In this document: piece by piece, positions 8,839-16,335 of the stretch
How the letters are laid out: every line of letters begins with the position of its first letter
Position numbering within the stretch: position 1 is the stretch's first letter
Origin: an uncultured Verrucomicrobiota bacterium
GTDB lineage: Bacteria; Verrucomicrobiota; Verrucomicrobiia; Limisphaerales; UBA9464
Length of the DNA: 64,000 nucleotides
Direction of reading: 5' to 3'
Assembly (NCBI GenBank): GCA_903907925.1
Contig: CAIVQB010000018.1
Span: forward strand, 27,871-91,870
Made by a program: the position numbers and the translations under genes
Notes under the pieces: model-generated
Database searches by the model: none
The model's input: only the letters and a program-made list of their open reading frames with translations
What the model was told of the DNA's origin: nothing

Positions 8839-10161
8839 TCAGGCGCGGGGTTTGCGAAGAAAGCCGTTGAGATGGATTCCGAACTGGACCAGCAGACCGA
8901 GCGCCACCAGGACGCAACCGAGGTAAGGCGTCAGCCACGAGGGATTCTTGACCACCTGCAGCGTGCTGGTGCCGCGGTTGGCGGCGGCTTCGTCCTGCCC
9001 CATCTGGTATTGGAAAAAGGTCAATCCAGCATAGCGCAACGGGTTGTTCATGTAGATGTCGGCCTCCCGTTTTCCATCCCTCGGATGATCCACCAACACG
9101 CGGCTCTGGAAGTGCTTGGGAATGCCTTCAGGATCGGCGGCGGTCGACGTGCCTGCATACGTCTCATGCTTCGTCTGCAGCAGTTTGATGCTGAAGGGCT
9201 GATAGTAACGGCGGGGACGCAGGGTGAAGGAATAGCTCCGGCCCCCAACGGTGACCGATTGCGGGACGATCAACTGCTGGTAGATCCGGGCCGTCATAGG
9301 GTAGTATTCCGGTAAAGCGTCCTGGAGCTGTTCATCAGTCCCGGCGCCACTGAAGGCCCTGACCCAGAATCGGCGTGCCGTGCGTTGGAGGTCGGATTCA
9401 CCAGCCCATTCGGAAATCGCCCAGGTTCCAAGACTGGTGCCGTTGGTGGCGACCAGTTCCAGCAGGGCGGAGGGGATGTTCTTGTCATCCATCTTTCGGG
9501 TTTCTTTCACCGAACGGAAAGTGAACGACCGACCGATCCCCAGCGAAGTTTGGGGGGTGTTGGTCCGCTGCATCATCGGCGGTTGAAACGTCGGATCCGA
9601 ATTCGGCATCCATTCCTTCACCCGGATTGTGAACGGCAGCGGTTCAGTGCGGATTTCTTCACCGATCTTCAGGAGCGAATCCGGAATGGCGACGACCGAA
9701 TTCATCGCGGGATCCGGGAGGTCGGACAGGAAGACCAGTTCGGTTTCCTGGAAGTCTTCCGAATAATTCCGCCATTCCCCCTCGGCGAAACTGATCCGGC
9801 TTTCGTGGGCAAACATGTCGGTGGCGAGCTGGCCGACGAGTAGCACGATGATGCCGAGATGGCTGAGGATGATGCCGGTCTTCTTCCAGGCGAATTTGAA
9901 GCGGACCAGGTGGGCGGCGATGAGGTTCACCAGCAGCGACGTGCCGAGCAGATAGCCGCCTGGCAACGGCACGATGATCCATTTCAACGAGGGATCGTGC
10001 GGCGACCAGGTGGAGAACCAGGAACGGAAGTAACGGGACTGGGCGACGTAGAGGCCGTCTTCGGTCTGGGCCAGGGTGCCGAAGAAGACGACCGCGATGC
10101 CCAACGCCAGCAGGGTGACGGTCAGGCGAAGCGAGGTCAGGGGGGCGAGAAGGCGTTTCAC
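8839..10161 (-). CDS. resB: ResB/Ccs1-like cytochrome c biogenesis protein
   Basis: 440 residues from the GTG at 10161; a TTG at 10191 would add ten residues. It opens with the typical KRLLAPLTSLRLTVTLLALGIAVVFFGTLAQ membrane segment, then further membrane helices near residues 70-130, a large periplasmic domain (130-395) and a final helix (LGCVLVALGLLVQFGIHL). In its middle it has the YMNNPLRYAGLTFFQ segment characteristic of ResB. ResB forms the synthase complex with CcsA, whose gene follows directly, for covalent attachment of heme to apocytochrome c. Start choice is the main uncertainty; no clear ribosome binding site precedes either codon. Confidence 0.87.
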   Translation of the reverse strand: MKRLLAPLTSLRLTVTLLALGIAVVFFGTLAQTEDGLYVAQSRYFRSWFSTWSPHDPSLKWIIVPLPGGYLLGTSLLVNLIAAHLVRFKFAWKKTGIILSHLGIIVLLVGQLATDMFAHESRISFAEGEWRNYSEDFQETELVFLSDLPDPAMNSVVAIPDSLLKIGEEIRTEPLPFTIRVKEWMPNSDPTFQPPMMQRTNTPQTSLGIGRSFTFRSVKETRKMDDKNIPSALLELVATNGTSLGTWAISEWAGESDLQRTARRFWVRAFSGAGTDEQLQDALPEYYPMTARIYQQLIVPQSVTVGGRSYSFTLRPRRYYQPFSIKLLQTKHETYAGTSTAADPEGIPKHFQSRVLVDHPRDGKREADIYMNNPLRYAGLTFFQYQMGQDEAAANRGTSTLQVVKNPSWLTPYLGCVLVALGLLVQFGIHLNGFLRKPRA

Positions 10162-10290
10162 GAAAAAGGGAGCGCGCGATGGACGGGCCAATGGACGGCG
10201 GGAAAGGCCACGGATTCGGAGTGTTTCGGGGATTTGGGGCGGGCCGCGGGTCTCGGGTGGTGATTCGCGGAACCGTTCGACGACGGTCGG

Positions 10291-11415
10291 TCAGTATTTC
10301 ACCGATTTGAGGAATTTCACGAACCGGTCGTGTTCACCGGAGACCAGGGCGGCGTCACCGGTGAGTTTGTAGAACCAGGTCCGGTCCGGACGGGCGACGA
10401 TGGCGGCCAGCATTTTCCGGCCGGCCGTCGCACCGGTGCCATCCAACTCGGCCACCACGGCCTGAGCGTCACCTTCAAGCTGGACCTTGGTGGTGTTGCC
10501 GGCGATGTCCTCGGCTCCGATCGGTGCGAGTCCCATTTGACCGCGCCAGCGATTGACGTTGGCCAGGGTCCCACCGGCTGCGGGTCCGAGGGCGACCACC
10601 GACAGGTCACCGCCGTTGCCGACCGCGAAGCTGGCGAGGCGCATGGTGGAGGCTTGAACCGGCTTCCAACCGTCCGGAACCTCCCATTCCGGAAGGCCCG
10701 TTGCCGGCGGCGGCGTCACCGGCCCGGCCATGGCGGCGGGTGGGGCGGTGGTGGCGGGAGCCGTCGACGGCGGTGTGGCGGAGGAAGGCGACGACGGAGA
10801 ACTGGTGGAAGATCCGGCGGAATCGCCGGTGTCCACCGACTTTAACCAGGCCAAAAACTTGGGTCGGTTTTCCGACACCAGCGCGTCTTCGCCGGTCATC
10901 TTGAAAAACACTGTCGTGCCGCCGAGCGAAAGAACCGCCGCGAGGGTCCGGGCCTTGTACTTGCCGTCGAGGGTGGGTTCCGTTCCCACCATGTCGTAGA
11001 GCTTCCCAGTGACACTGCCGATGGCGGCGGACCCGGTTTGGGAATCGAGTTCAGCCTGGGTGATGGGAGCCAGGTGAAGCTGGTCTCGCCAGCGATTGAC
11101 GTTGTCGAGTTCACCGCCGGCCACCGGACCGAGGGGCACTACCGACACATCCGCGCTTCGTCCATCGGTCGCGCTGATGCCGTAGCTGGCGATCCGCATG
11201 GAACCGCTTTCCCGTGGCTTTTCGGTCCAGCCCTCCGGCACCTGCCAGGGCGGGCGTTCGGGTCGGGATTCCGCGGCGGTCGCACCGGCGGGGCTGGCCG
11301 CCGCGGTGACCGCGCTGTCTTTCGGGGCCTGGTAGACTTGGATCTCCGCCTTTTTGCAGCCGACCCCGGCAAGGGTCGATGCCATCAGGACGGCGAGGCA
11401 GGGACGGAAACGCAT
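10291..11415 (-). CDS. Putative lipoprotein with two copies of an uncharacterised domain
   Basis: 374 residues from the ATG at 11415, which gives a signal peptide ending in LAGVGC, a lipobox-like site with Cys20. A longer frame reaches upstream but its residues look non-coding. The mature protein holds two related modules of about 150 residues joined by a Ser/Thr/Pro/Ala-rich linker. Each starts with a W-x-V-P-[ED]-GW motif, then MR[IL]AS[YF], a VSVVPLGP/LSVVALGP stretch, and VNRWR-x-Q-[LM]-x-LAPI, and ends with a TVFFKMTGEDALV/TWFYKLTGDAALV segment. No function is recognised. It lies between the prolyl oligopeptidase and the ResB/CcsA genes on the same strand. Confidence 0.75.
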   Translation of the reverse strand: MRFRPCLAVLMASTLAGVGCKKAEIQVYQAPKDSAVTAAASPAGATAAESRPERPPWQVPEGWTEKPRESGSMRIASYGISATDGRSADVSVVPLGPVAGGELDNVNRWRDQLHLAPITQAELDSQTGSAAIGSVTGKLYDMVGTEPTLDGKYKARTLAAVLSLGGTTVFFKMTGEDALVSENRPKFLAWLKSVDTGDSAGSSTSSPSSPSSATPPSTAPATTAPPAAMAGPVTPPPATGLPEWEVPDGWKPVQASTMRLASFAVGNGGDLSVVALGPAAGGTLANVNRWRGQMGLAPIGAEDIAGNTTKVQLEGDAQAVVAELDGTGATAGRKMLAAIVARPDRTWFYKLTGDAALVSGEHDRFVKFLKSVKY

Positions 11416-11488
11416 CCGGTCTAAGTAGCGGTGCCCCGGCGATCGGGCAAGCGCGGGCTCGGGCCGATTGCGGGTGGACGGTGGGATT

Positions 11489-13642
11489 TCAGCGGGATGG
11501 CCCCGCGCCGAGATGGGCCGCGATGAAGGCCAGCTTGTCGGCGGCTTCCTCGATGATCTTGCGGGTCGGCTTGCCCGCACCGTGTCCGGCCTGGGTTTCG
11601 ATCCGGATCAACACCGGGGCAGGCCCCGCTTGAAGTTCCTGGAGACGGGCGGCGAATTTGAAGCTGTGGGCCGGGACCACGCGGTCATCGTGATCGCCGG
11701 TGGTCACCAGTGTCGCCGGGTAGCGGACTCCGGGCTTGAGATTGTGATAGGGCGAGTAGGCGAACAGGGCCTTGAACTGCGCTGCGTCGTCGCTGGATCC
11801 GTAATCGCTGGTCCACGCCCAGCCGATGGTGAATTTCTGGAACCGCAACATGTCCATCACCCCCACCGCTGGCAGCGCGGCACCGAACAGCTCGGGCCGC
11901 TGGGTCATGCAGGCACCCACCAGCAAGCCGCCGTTGGAACCTCCGGAAATCGCCAGGCGATCCGGTCGTGTGTAGTGCTGGGCGATCAACCACTCAGCCG
12001 CGCCGATGAAATCATCGAAGACATTCTGCTTTTGAAGCTTGGTTCCGGCTTGGTGCCAGGCCTCGCCGTATTCCCCTCCGCCGCGAAGGTTCGGTACGGC
12101 GTAGACTCCGCCGAGTTCCATCCAGGCGAGATTTGCCACGTTGAACGCAGGAGTGAGCGAGATGTTGAATCCCCCATAACCGTACAGAAGCGTCGGATTC
12201 GAATCATCCAGCTTCAGCCCCTTTTTGTGGGTGATGAACATCGGAACGCGAGTTCCATCCTTGCTGGTGTAGAACACCTGCTTCACCTCGAAGGCATCGG
12301 GATTGAAATCCACTTTGGGTTGCCGCCAGAGGGTGCTGGTGCCGGTCTTGAAGTCGTACCGGTAGATCCGCCCGGGCGTCGTGAAGCTGGTGAAGCTGTA
12401 GAAGGTTTCCAGATCGGACCGCTTGCCCGAGAAACCGGCGGCCGTGCCAATGCCCGGCAGTTCAATGTCCTGGACCCATTTGCCCGTGAGGTCGAACAAC
12501 TTCACCTGGCTGTGCGCGTCGCGGAGGTATTCGGCAACGATCCGATCACCGACCACATTGGCAGTGGTCAGTGTCGCGTCGGTCTGCGCGATCCGTTCGC
12601 GCCACTCCGTTCGTTCGGGATTCCGGAGATCGACGGCGATGACCCGGCCGCGCGGGGCCTGGAGGTCCGTGAGAAACAGGAAAACCGGACCGTCGTTGCC
12701 GATGAAATGGTAGCTGGCGTCGAACGCGTTGAGCAGTTCGACGACTGGCGACGTGGGGGCCGACAGGTCCTGGTAGAACACGCGGTTCTTCACCTCGGTG
12801 CCCTGTCGAACGTGGATGATCAGATAACGGCCATCCTCGGTGACCGAACCGTTGAATCCCCATTTGGGCTGGTCCTTCCGCTCATAGACCAGGCGGTCGG
12901 CGGATTGCGGAGTGCCGAGCCGATGGAAGTAGAGCTTCTGGAACTCGTTGACCTGGGTGAGCCGGGAAGCCTCGGGCGGCTGATCGTAACGTGAGTAAAA
13001 GATTCCCGAACCGTCGCGCATCCAGGACGCCTCTGAAAACTTCACCGAACGAAGAATATCGGTGGCGTCGGCCGCGGTGGCCACGTTGCGGATGCGCCAT
13101 TCCTCCCAATCCGAGCCTGCCTCGGAAAGACCGTAGGCAAGGTGTCGGCCGTCCTCAGAAAGGGAGTATCCCTTGAGCGCGACCGTTCCATTGGTGCTCA
13201 GACGGTTCGGATCGAGCAGGATCCGGGGTGGTGCGTCCAGGTCATCGGCAACGTAGAGCACTGCCTGGTTTTGCAGGCCGTCGTTGCGGGTGAAGAAGTA
13301 CCGGCCGCCCTCGCGTTGTGGCGGTGAAAACCGTTCGAAGTCGTACAGGTGGGTCAGTCGTTCCATCAGCGGTTTGCGCAGTGGAAGTTTTTCGAGTTGT
13401 CCGAAGGTGAACCGGTTCTGTTCCTCCACCCAGGCCTTCGTTTCGGCGGAATGATCGTCCTCCAGCCAGCGGTACGGATCGGTCACCGGGGTTCCATGGT
13501 AGTCTTCGACGACAGGGAGTTGGCGGGTGACGGGATGAGCCGCGATGCCGGAGTTCACGGGTTGTGATAGGAGGGGCTGGGACACGATGAGCTGCAGGAC
13601 GATCCATCCGGCCGTGAACGTGGGTCGTGTCTGACGGGCCAT
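11489..13642 (-). CDS. Prolyl oligopeptidase (peptidase S9A)
   Basis: 717 residues from the ATG at 13642, which yields a signal peptide (TAGWIVLQLIVSQPLLSQP); an upstream ATG at 13741 would add 33 residues. The N-terminal DPYRWLED motif opens the seven-bladed beta-propeller (about 95-450), followed by the alpha/beta hydrolase domain. The triad is visible: Ser569 in SGGSNGG, Asp652 in GDHDDRVVP and His687 in AGHGAGKPT. The enzyme cleaves short peptides after proline; with a signal peptide it is probably periplasmic. It is one of several exported hydrolases in the window. Confidence 0.92.
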   Translation of the reverse strand: MARQTRPTFTAGWIVLQLIVSQPLLSQPVNSGIAAHPVTRQLPVVEDYHGTPVTDPYRWLEDDHSAETKAWVEEQNRFTFGQLEKLPLRKPLMERLTHLYDFERFSPPQREGGRYFFTRNDGLQNQAVLYVADDLDAPPRILLDPNRLSTNGTVALKGYSLSEDGRHLAYGLSEAGSDWEEWRIRNVATAADATDILRSVKFSEASWMRDGSGIFYSRYDQPPEASRLTQVNEFQKLYFHRLGTPQSADRLVYERKDQPKWGFNGSVTEDGRYLIIHVRQGTEVKNRVFYQDLSAPTSPVVELLNAFDASYHFIGNDGPVFLFLTDLQAPRGRVIAVDLRNPERTEWRERIAQTDATLTTANVVGDRIVAEYLRDAHSQVKLFDLTGKWVQDIELPGIGTAAGFSGKRSDLETFYSFTSFTTPGRIYRYDFKTGTSTLWRQPKVDFNPDAFEVKQVFYTSKDGTRVPMFITHKKGLKLDDSNPTLLYGYGGFNISLTPAFNVANLAWMELGGVYAVPNLRGGGEYGEAWHQAGTKLQKQNVFDDFIGAAEWLIAQHYTRPDRLAISGGSNGGLLVGACMTQRPELFGAALPAVGVMDMLRFQKFTIGWAWTSDYGSSDDAAQFKALFAYSPYHNLKPGVRYPATLVTTGDHDDRVVPAHSFKFAARLQELQAGPAPVLIRIETQAGHGAGKPTRKIIEEAADKLAFIAAHLGAGPSR

Positions 13643-13845
13643 CTGGAAAAACCGGGAAGTTCGCACGGAAGGAGTCTGGAGCACTCTCGCCCACCCGCAA
13701 CCGCCATCTCGACTCCCTCCGTAAGGAATGCTGTTCTTCATCGACCCAATGGCTTCGACCTCGCGTTCTGCGCGTTCCCCGTCCGCTTTCCGTGGATCGC
13801 GGGCGCGGGTGGACGGCGGATTGGAACACCGGATATGAAGTGGGC

Positions 13846-13917
13846 GTTGAAATTGTCGTTGAAGTCACAGTTTAGGTCTCTGTCGAAATTGCAGTCGAAG
13901 TTTCTGTTGAAGTCCCA
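13846..13917. repeat. Six-unit 12-bp imperfect tandem repeat
   Basis: Six consecutive 12-bp units start at 13846, 13858, 13870, 13882, 13894 and 13906. Most begin GT[TC]GAA[AG]T followed by a variable tail; the third unit is the most diverged (GTTTAGGTCTCT). The array ends six bases before the ATG of the TlpA-like gene at 13924 and so forms the whole proximal leader. The period is a multiple of three, and read in frame +1 of the array it would encode V-E-x-x repeats interrupted by one stop, so it may be a decayed coding repeat or a slippage-prone leader. Confidence 0.75.
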
Positions 13918-13923
13918 TCGCCC

Positions 13924-15225
13924 ATGAAGTCACTGATCTGGCATCGACTGGGGACGTTGCTGTTGGTTGGAGCCGTGCTGTGTGGCGTTGTCGCGCTGGC
14001 GCTGCCGTCGCTGCGGCATCGTCTGGCGATTCGCTCGGCGCTCAGCGCGGACAGCCTGGACGACGGCGACGTTTTCGGTGAACCCGGTCGATCCCTGACC
14101 GTGGAAGAAGCGGAGCGACTGTGGGATACCGGACGCCTGCCCCATCGCCGGTCGGTATTGACCGCGTGGATGGAGCGACGGGGAACGAATTCGAGTCTGG
14201 ACGAACAATCGGCACTCTTTGCGGGGCGATTGATCCGGGAATCGGCGGTGGATCCCGACCTCGAGATTCGCACCCGGATGTTGGGGGGATTGAAGTCCCT
14301 GGATGAATCCGACGAGCGGTCGGCGGTGGCGATCCAACTGGTCGATATCGACCCGGAACTGCGCCGGTTGGGTTTGGCCACCTTGCGTCGGCTGGGTGGA
14401 GTGGGGCAGATTCCGTGGGTACTGCCGCTATTGGATGATCCGGATCCGACGGTGGTACTGGCGGCGGATGCGACATTGCGCAAATGGACCGGAAGGGATT
14501 CGGGTCTGCGGTTGTCACAGGTCCTGCCGGCGTCGGATTCACTTTCTACTGCACCGGTTTCGATTGAGCAGGGCGAAGAGTTTCGAAGGGCAATTCAAGA
14601 GTGGAAGACGGCGCTGGCGGGAGCGAAATCGGAGAGCCCACTGCCGGTTCTTCACGGAGCTTTGACCGGTCCTGCCGGTCGCCCGGTGGCGAATTTTGTA
14701 TTGGAGGATGTTCACGGACAGCCGGTGGGTCTCGATGCCTTCAAGGGGAAACGGGTGCTTCTGAATTTCTGGGCCACGTGGTGCCCGGCCTGCCTGGTGG
14801 AACTGCCGATTCTGTGCGAACTGCAGCGCCGCCATTCCGACGATCTGGTGGTCCTCGGGATCAGTCTCGATTCACCGGACGGACTGAACGAAACGGAAGG
14901 GTCGTTGACACCGGAGGCGTTGCGGGAGCTCCGGAAATTGGTGGGAACCGTCGCGGCGCGGCACCGGCTCAACTACCGGGTGTTGCTCGATCCGCGCCAC
15001 GAGGTGGGTCGGCGATTCAACGGCGGTGAGCTCCCGACCCAGGTGCTGTTGGATCGCGACGGGCGGATCCGCCGCCGCTTTGTGGGCGGGCGCGGACTCG
15101 AAGTCTGGGAAGCGTTGTTGGCCGAAGCCGGTAGGCCGATGGGCACCGCACCTTCGGCAACTACGATGTCACCGGCGGTTTTCGGCGAATCCGCTGAACA
15201 GGTCGGGAGTGCGGCGCGGCATTGA
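13924..15225 (+). CDS. Membrane-anchored TlpA/ResA-like thiol-disulfide protein with HEAT-like N-domain
   Basis: 433 residues. A single N-terminal membrane segment (about 10-30, VGAVLCGVVALALP) anchors it, probably facing the periplasm. Residues 60-200 are alpha-helical with two HEAT-like stretches (LDIDPELRRLGLATL-type, PDPTVVLAADATL). Residues 250-405 are a TlpA/redoxin domain with the active-site pair WCPAC (Cys287, Cys290), LLNFWATW upstream and GELPTQVLLDRDG with the cis-Pro. Such proteins reduce periplasmic disulfides, often those of apocytochrome CxxCH motifs. The 3' end overlaps the convergent metallo-hydrolase by 57 bp. The tandem repeat at 13846-13917 sits directly before the start. 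Confidence 0.82.
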   Translation: MKSLIWHRLGTLLLVGAVLCGVVALALPSLRHRLAIRSALSADSLDDGDVFGEPGRSLTVEEAERLWDTGRLPHRRSVLTAWMERRGTNSSLDEQSALFAGRLIRESAVDPDLEIRTRMLGGLKSLDESDERSAVAIQLVDIDPELRRLGLATLRRLGGVGQIPWVLPLLDDPDPTVVLAADATLRKWTGRDSGLRLSQVLPASDSLSTAPVSIEQGEEFRRAIQEWKTALAGAKSESPLPVLHGALTGPAGRPVANFVLEDVHGQPVGLDAFKGKRVLLNFWATWCPACLVELPILCELQRRHSDDLVVLGISLDSPDGLNETEGSLTPEALRELRKLVGTVAARHRLNYRVLLDPRHEVGRRFNGGELPTQVLLDRDGRIRRRFVGGRGLEVWEALLAEAGRPMGTAPSATTMSPAVFGESAEQVGSAARH

Positions 15226-16221
15226 CTGGAGGGATCGCAGTTCCGCTGGTGACGGCAGCCCGGCCGTGTCGAACGGCTTCCCGCCGAGGTCCACGTAGAC
15301 CTTTTCCACCTGGCCGGCAAACATGCCGCCGATGTAGTTGGCGATTTTCTCGTTTTGTTGGAGCGTTGCCTTGATCGCCTCTACGGATCCCTTGATCTCG
15401 GAGGGTTTCTTTCCCGCCTCGACGAGTTTCCGGACCTCTTCGCGGAGGTCGTTGAAGAATTCGATCTGGTGGTCGAGCAGTTCCGGTCCGCCCATCAGTC
15501 CGTGACCCGGGCAGACCTTCAACGGTTTGAGGGCGCGCGCGGCTTCGAGCGTTTTCACCCATTCGCCCGAATCGCCGTCACCCATGTAGTTGTAGGGACC
15601 GTTCACGCAGGCGTCGCCGGTGAAAAGGATGCGCTCCTTCGGCAACCAGGCGAATCCGTCACCGCGGGTGTGGCCGACGCCGAAATGGTGCAGTTCGACG
15701 ACATGCCGGCGGTCTTCGAACTTGAGATCCCGGGCAAAGGTAAGGCTTGGTGGAACGAAATGAGACTTGGCGACATCGGGTCGCGTCTTGGCGAGATCCT
15801 CCCAGCGGCCGGGTGTGTCGCCGAAGTAACCCGTTTCCACCCGCTTCATTTCGGCGAGGACGCCTTCGTGGGCGACGATGGTGGCTCCGGCCTCGAGGAA
15901 GGTCAGGTTGCCGTAGGCGTGATCGCCGTGGTGATGGGTGTCGAAGACGAACCGAATCGGAAGAGTGGTGCTGGTACGGATCTTGGGTAGGACCTCCTCC
16001 GCGCCGCCGGGGAAGTTGGCGTCAATCACGAGAACGTAGTCCTGAAAGACGATCCAACCGTTGTTGCAATGCCCGCGGCGGGCGAGATCGCCTTCGTGGA
16101 ACCACACGCCGGGTGCCAGTTCCTGGGGCGTCCCCACCTCGGCACGCAGGGTCGGGGTCAACGGGAGGAGTGCGGCGGCCAGGCCCATTCCGAAGAATCC
16201 GGTGAAGCGGGGAGGGATCAT
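15169..16221 (-). CDS. Exported metallo-beta-lactamase-fold hydrolase
   Basis: 350 residues from the ATG at 16221, which gives a signal peptide (FFGMGLAAALLPLTPTLRA). The zinc-binding signature THHHGDH spans 95-101, followed by the later GHTRGD and FTGDACVN segments and CPGHGLMGG, the ordered ligands of the MBL fold. The general layout is that of subclass B3/SoxH-like and quinoprotein-relay MBL proteins. No antibiotic activity can be claimed. A C-terminal helical extension (about 270-350) is not part of the core fold. The gene is convergent with and overlaps the TlpA-like gene by 57 bp. Confidence 0.85.
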   Translation of the reverse strand: MIPPRFTGFFGMGLAAALLPLTPTLRAEVGTPQELAPGVWFHEGDLARRGHCNNGWIVFQDYVLVIDANFPGGAEEVLPKIRTSTTLPIRFVFDTHHHGDHAYGNLTFLEAGATIVAHEGVLAEMKRVETGYFGDTPGRWEDLAKTRPDVAKSHFVPPSLTFARDLKFEDRRHVVELHHFGVGHTRGDGFAWLPKERILFTGDACVNGPYNYMGDGDSGEWVKTLEAARALKPLKVCPGHGLMGGPELLDHQIEFFNDLREEVRKLVEAGKKPSEIKGSVEAIKATLQQNEKIANYIGGMFAGQVEKVYVDLGGKPFDTAGLPSPAELRSLQSMPRRTPDLFSGFAENRR

Positions 16222-16285
16222 GGGCGGAGTGTGGGCGCTGGAGTGCCGGAGGCAAGCGGGACCCGTGCGGGCCAGGTGGCGGAAC

Positions 16286-16316
16286 AAAAAAACGCCGACC
16301 CGAAGGCCGGCGTTTT
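16286..16316 (-). terminator. Rho-independent terminator of the wzc-like gene
   Basis: Read on the minus strand, a 12-bp stem with one mismatch encloses the stable tetraloop TTCG (16301-16304) and is followed by a run of seven T (16292-16286). It lies 20 bp past the stop of the tyrosine-kinase gene, so it ends the wza/wzc/barrel transcript. Confidence 0.88.
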
Positions 16317-16335
16317 GCAGTCAGAACGGTTCAAT

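Noticed and set aside
11468..12994. Plus-strand open frame of 508 codons
   Set aside because: Antisense of the prolyl oligopeptidase gene with its intact catalytic triad.
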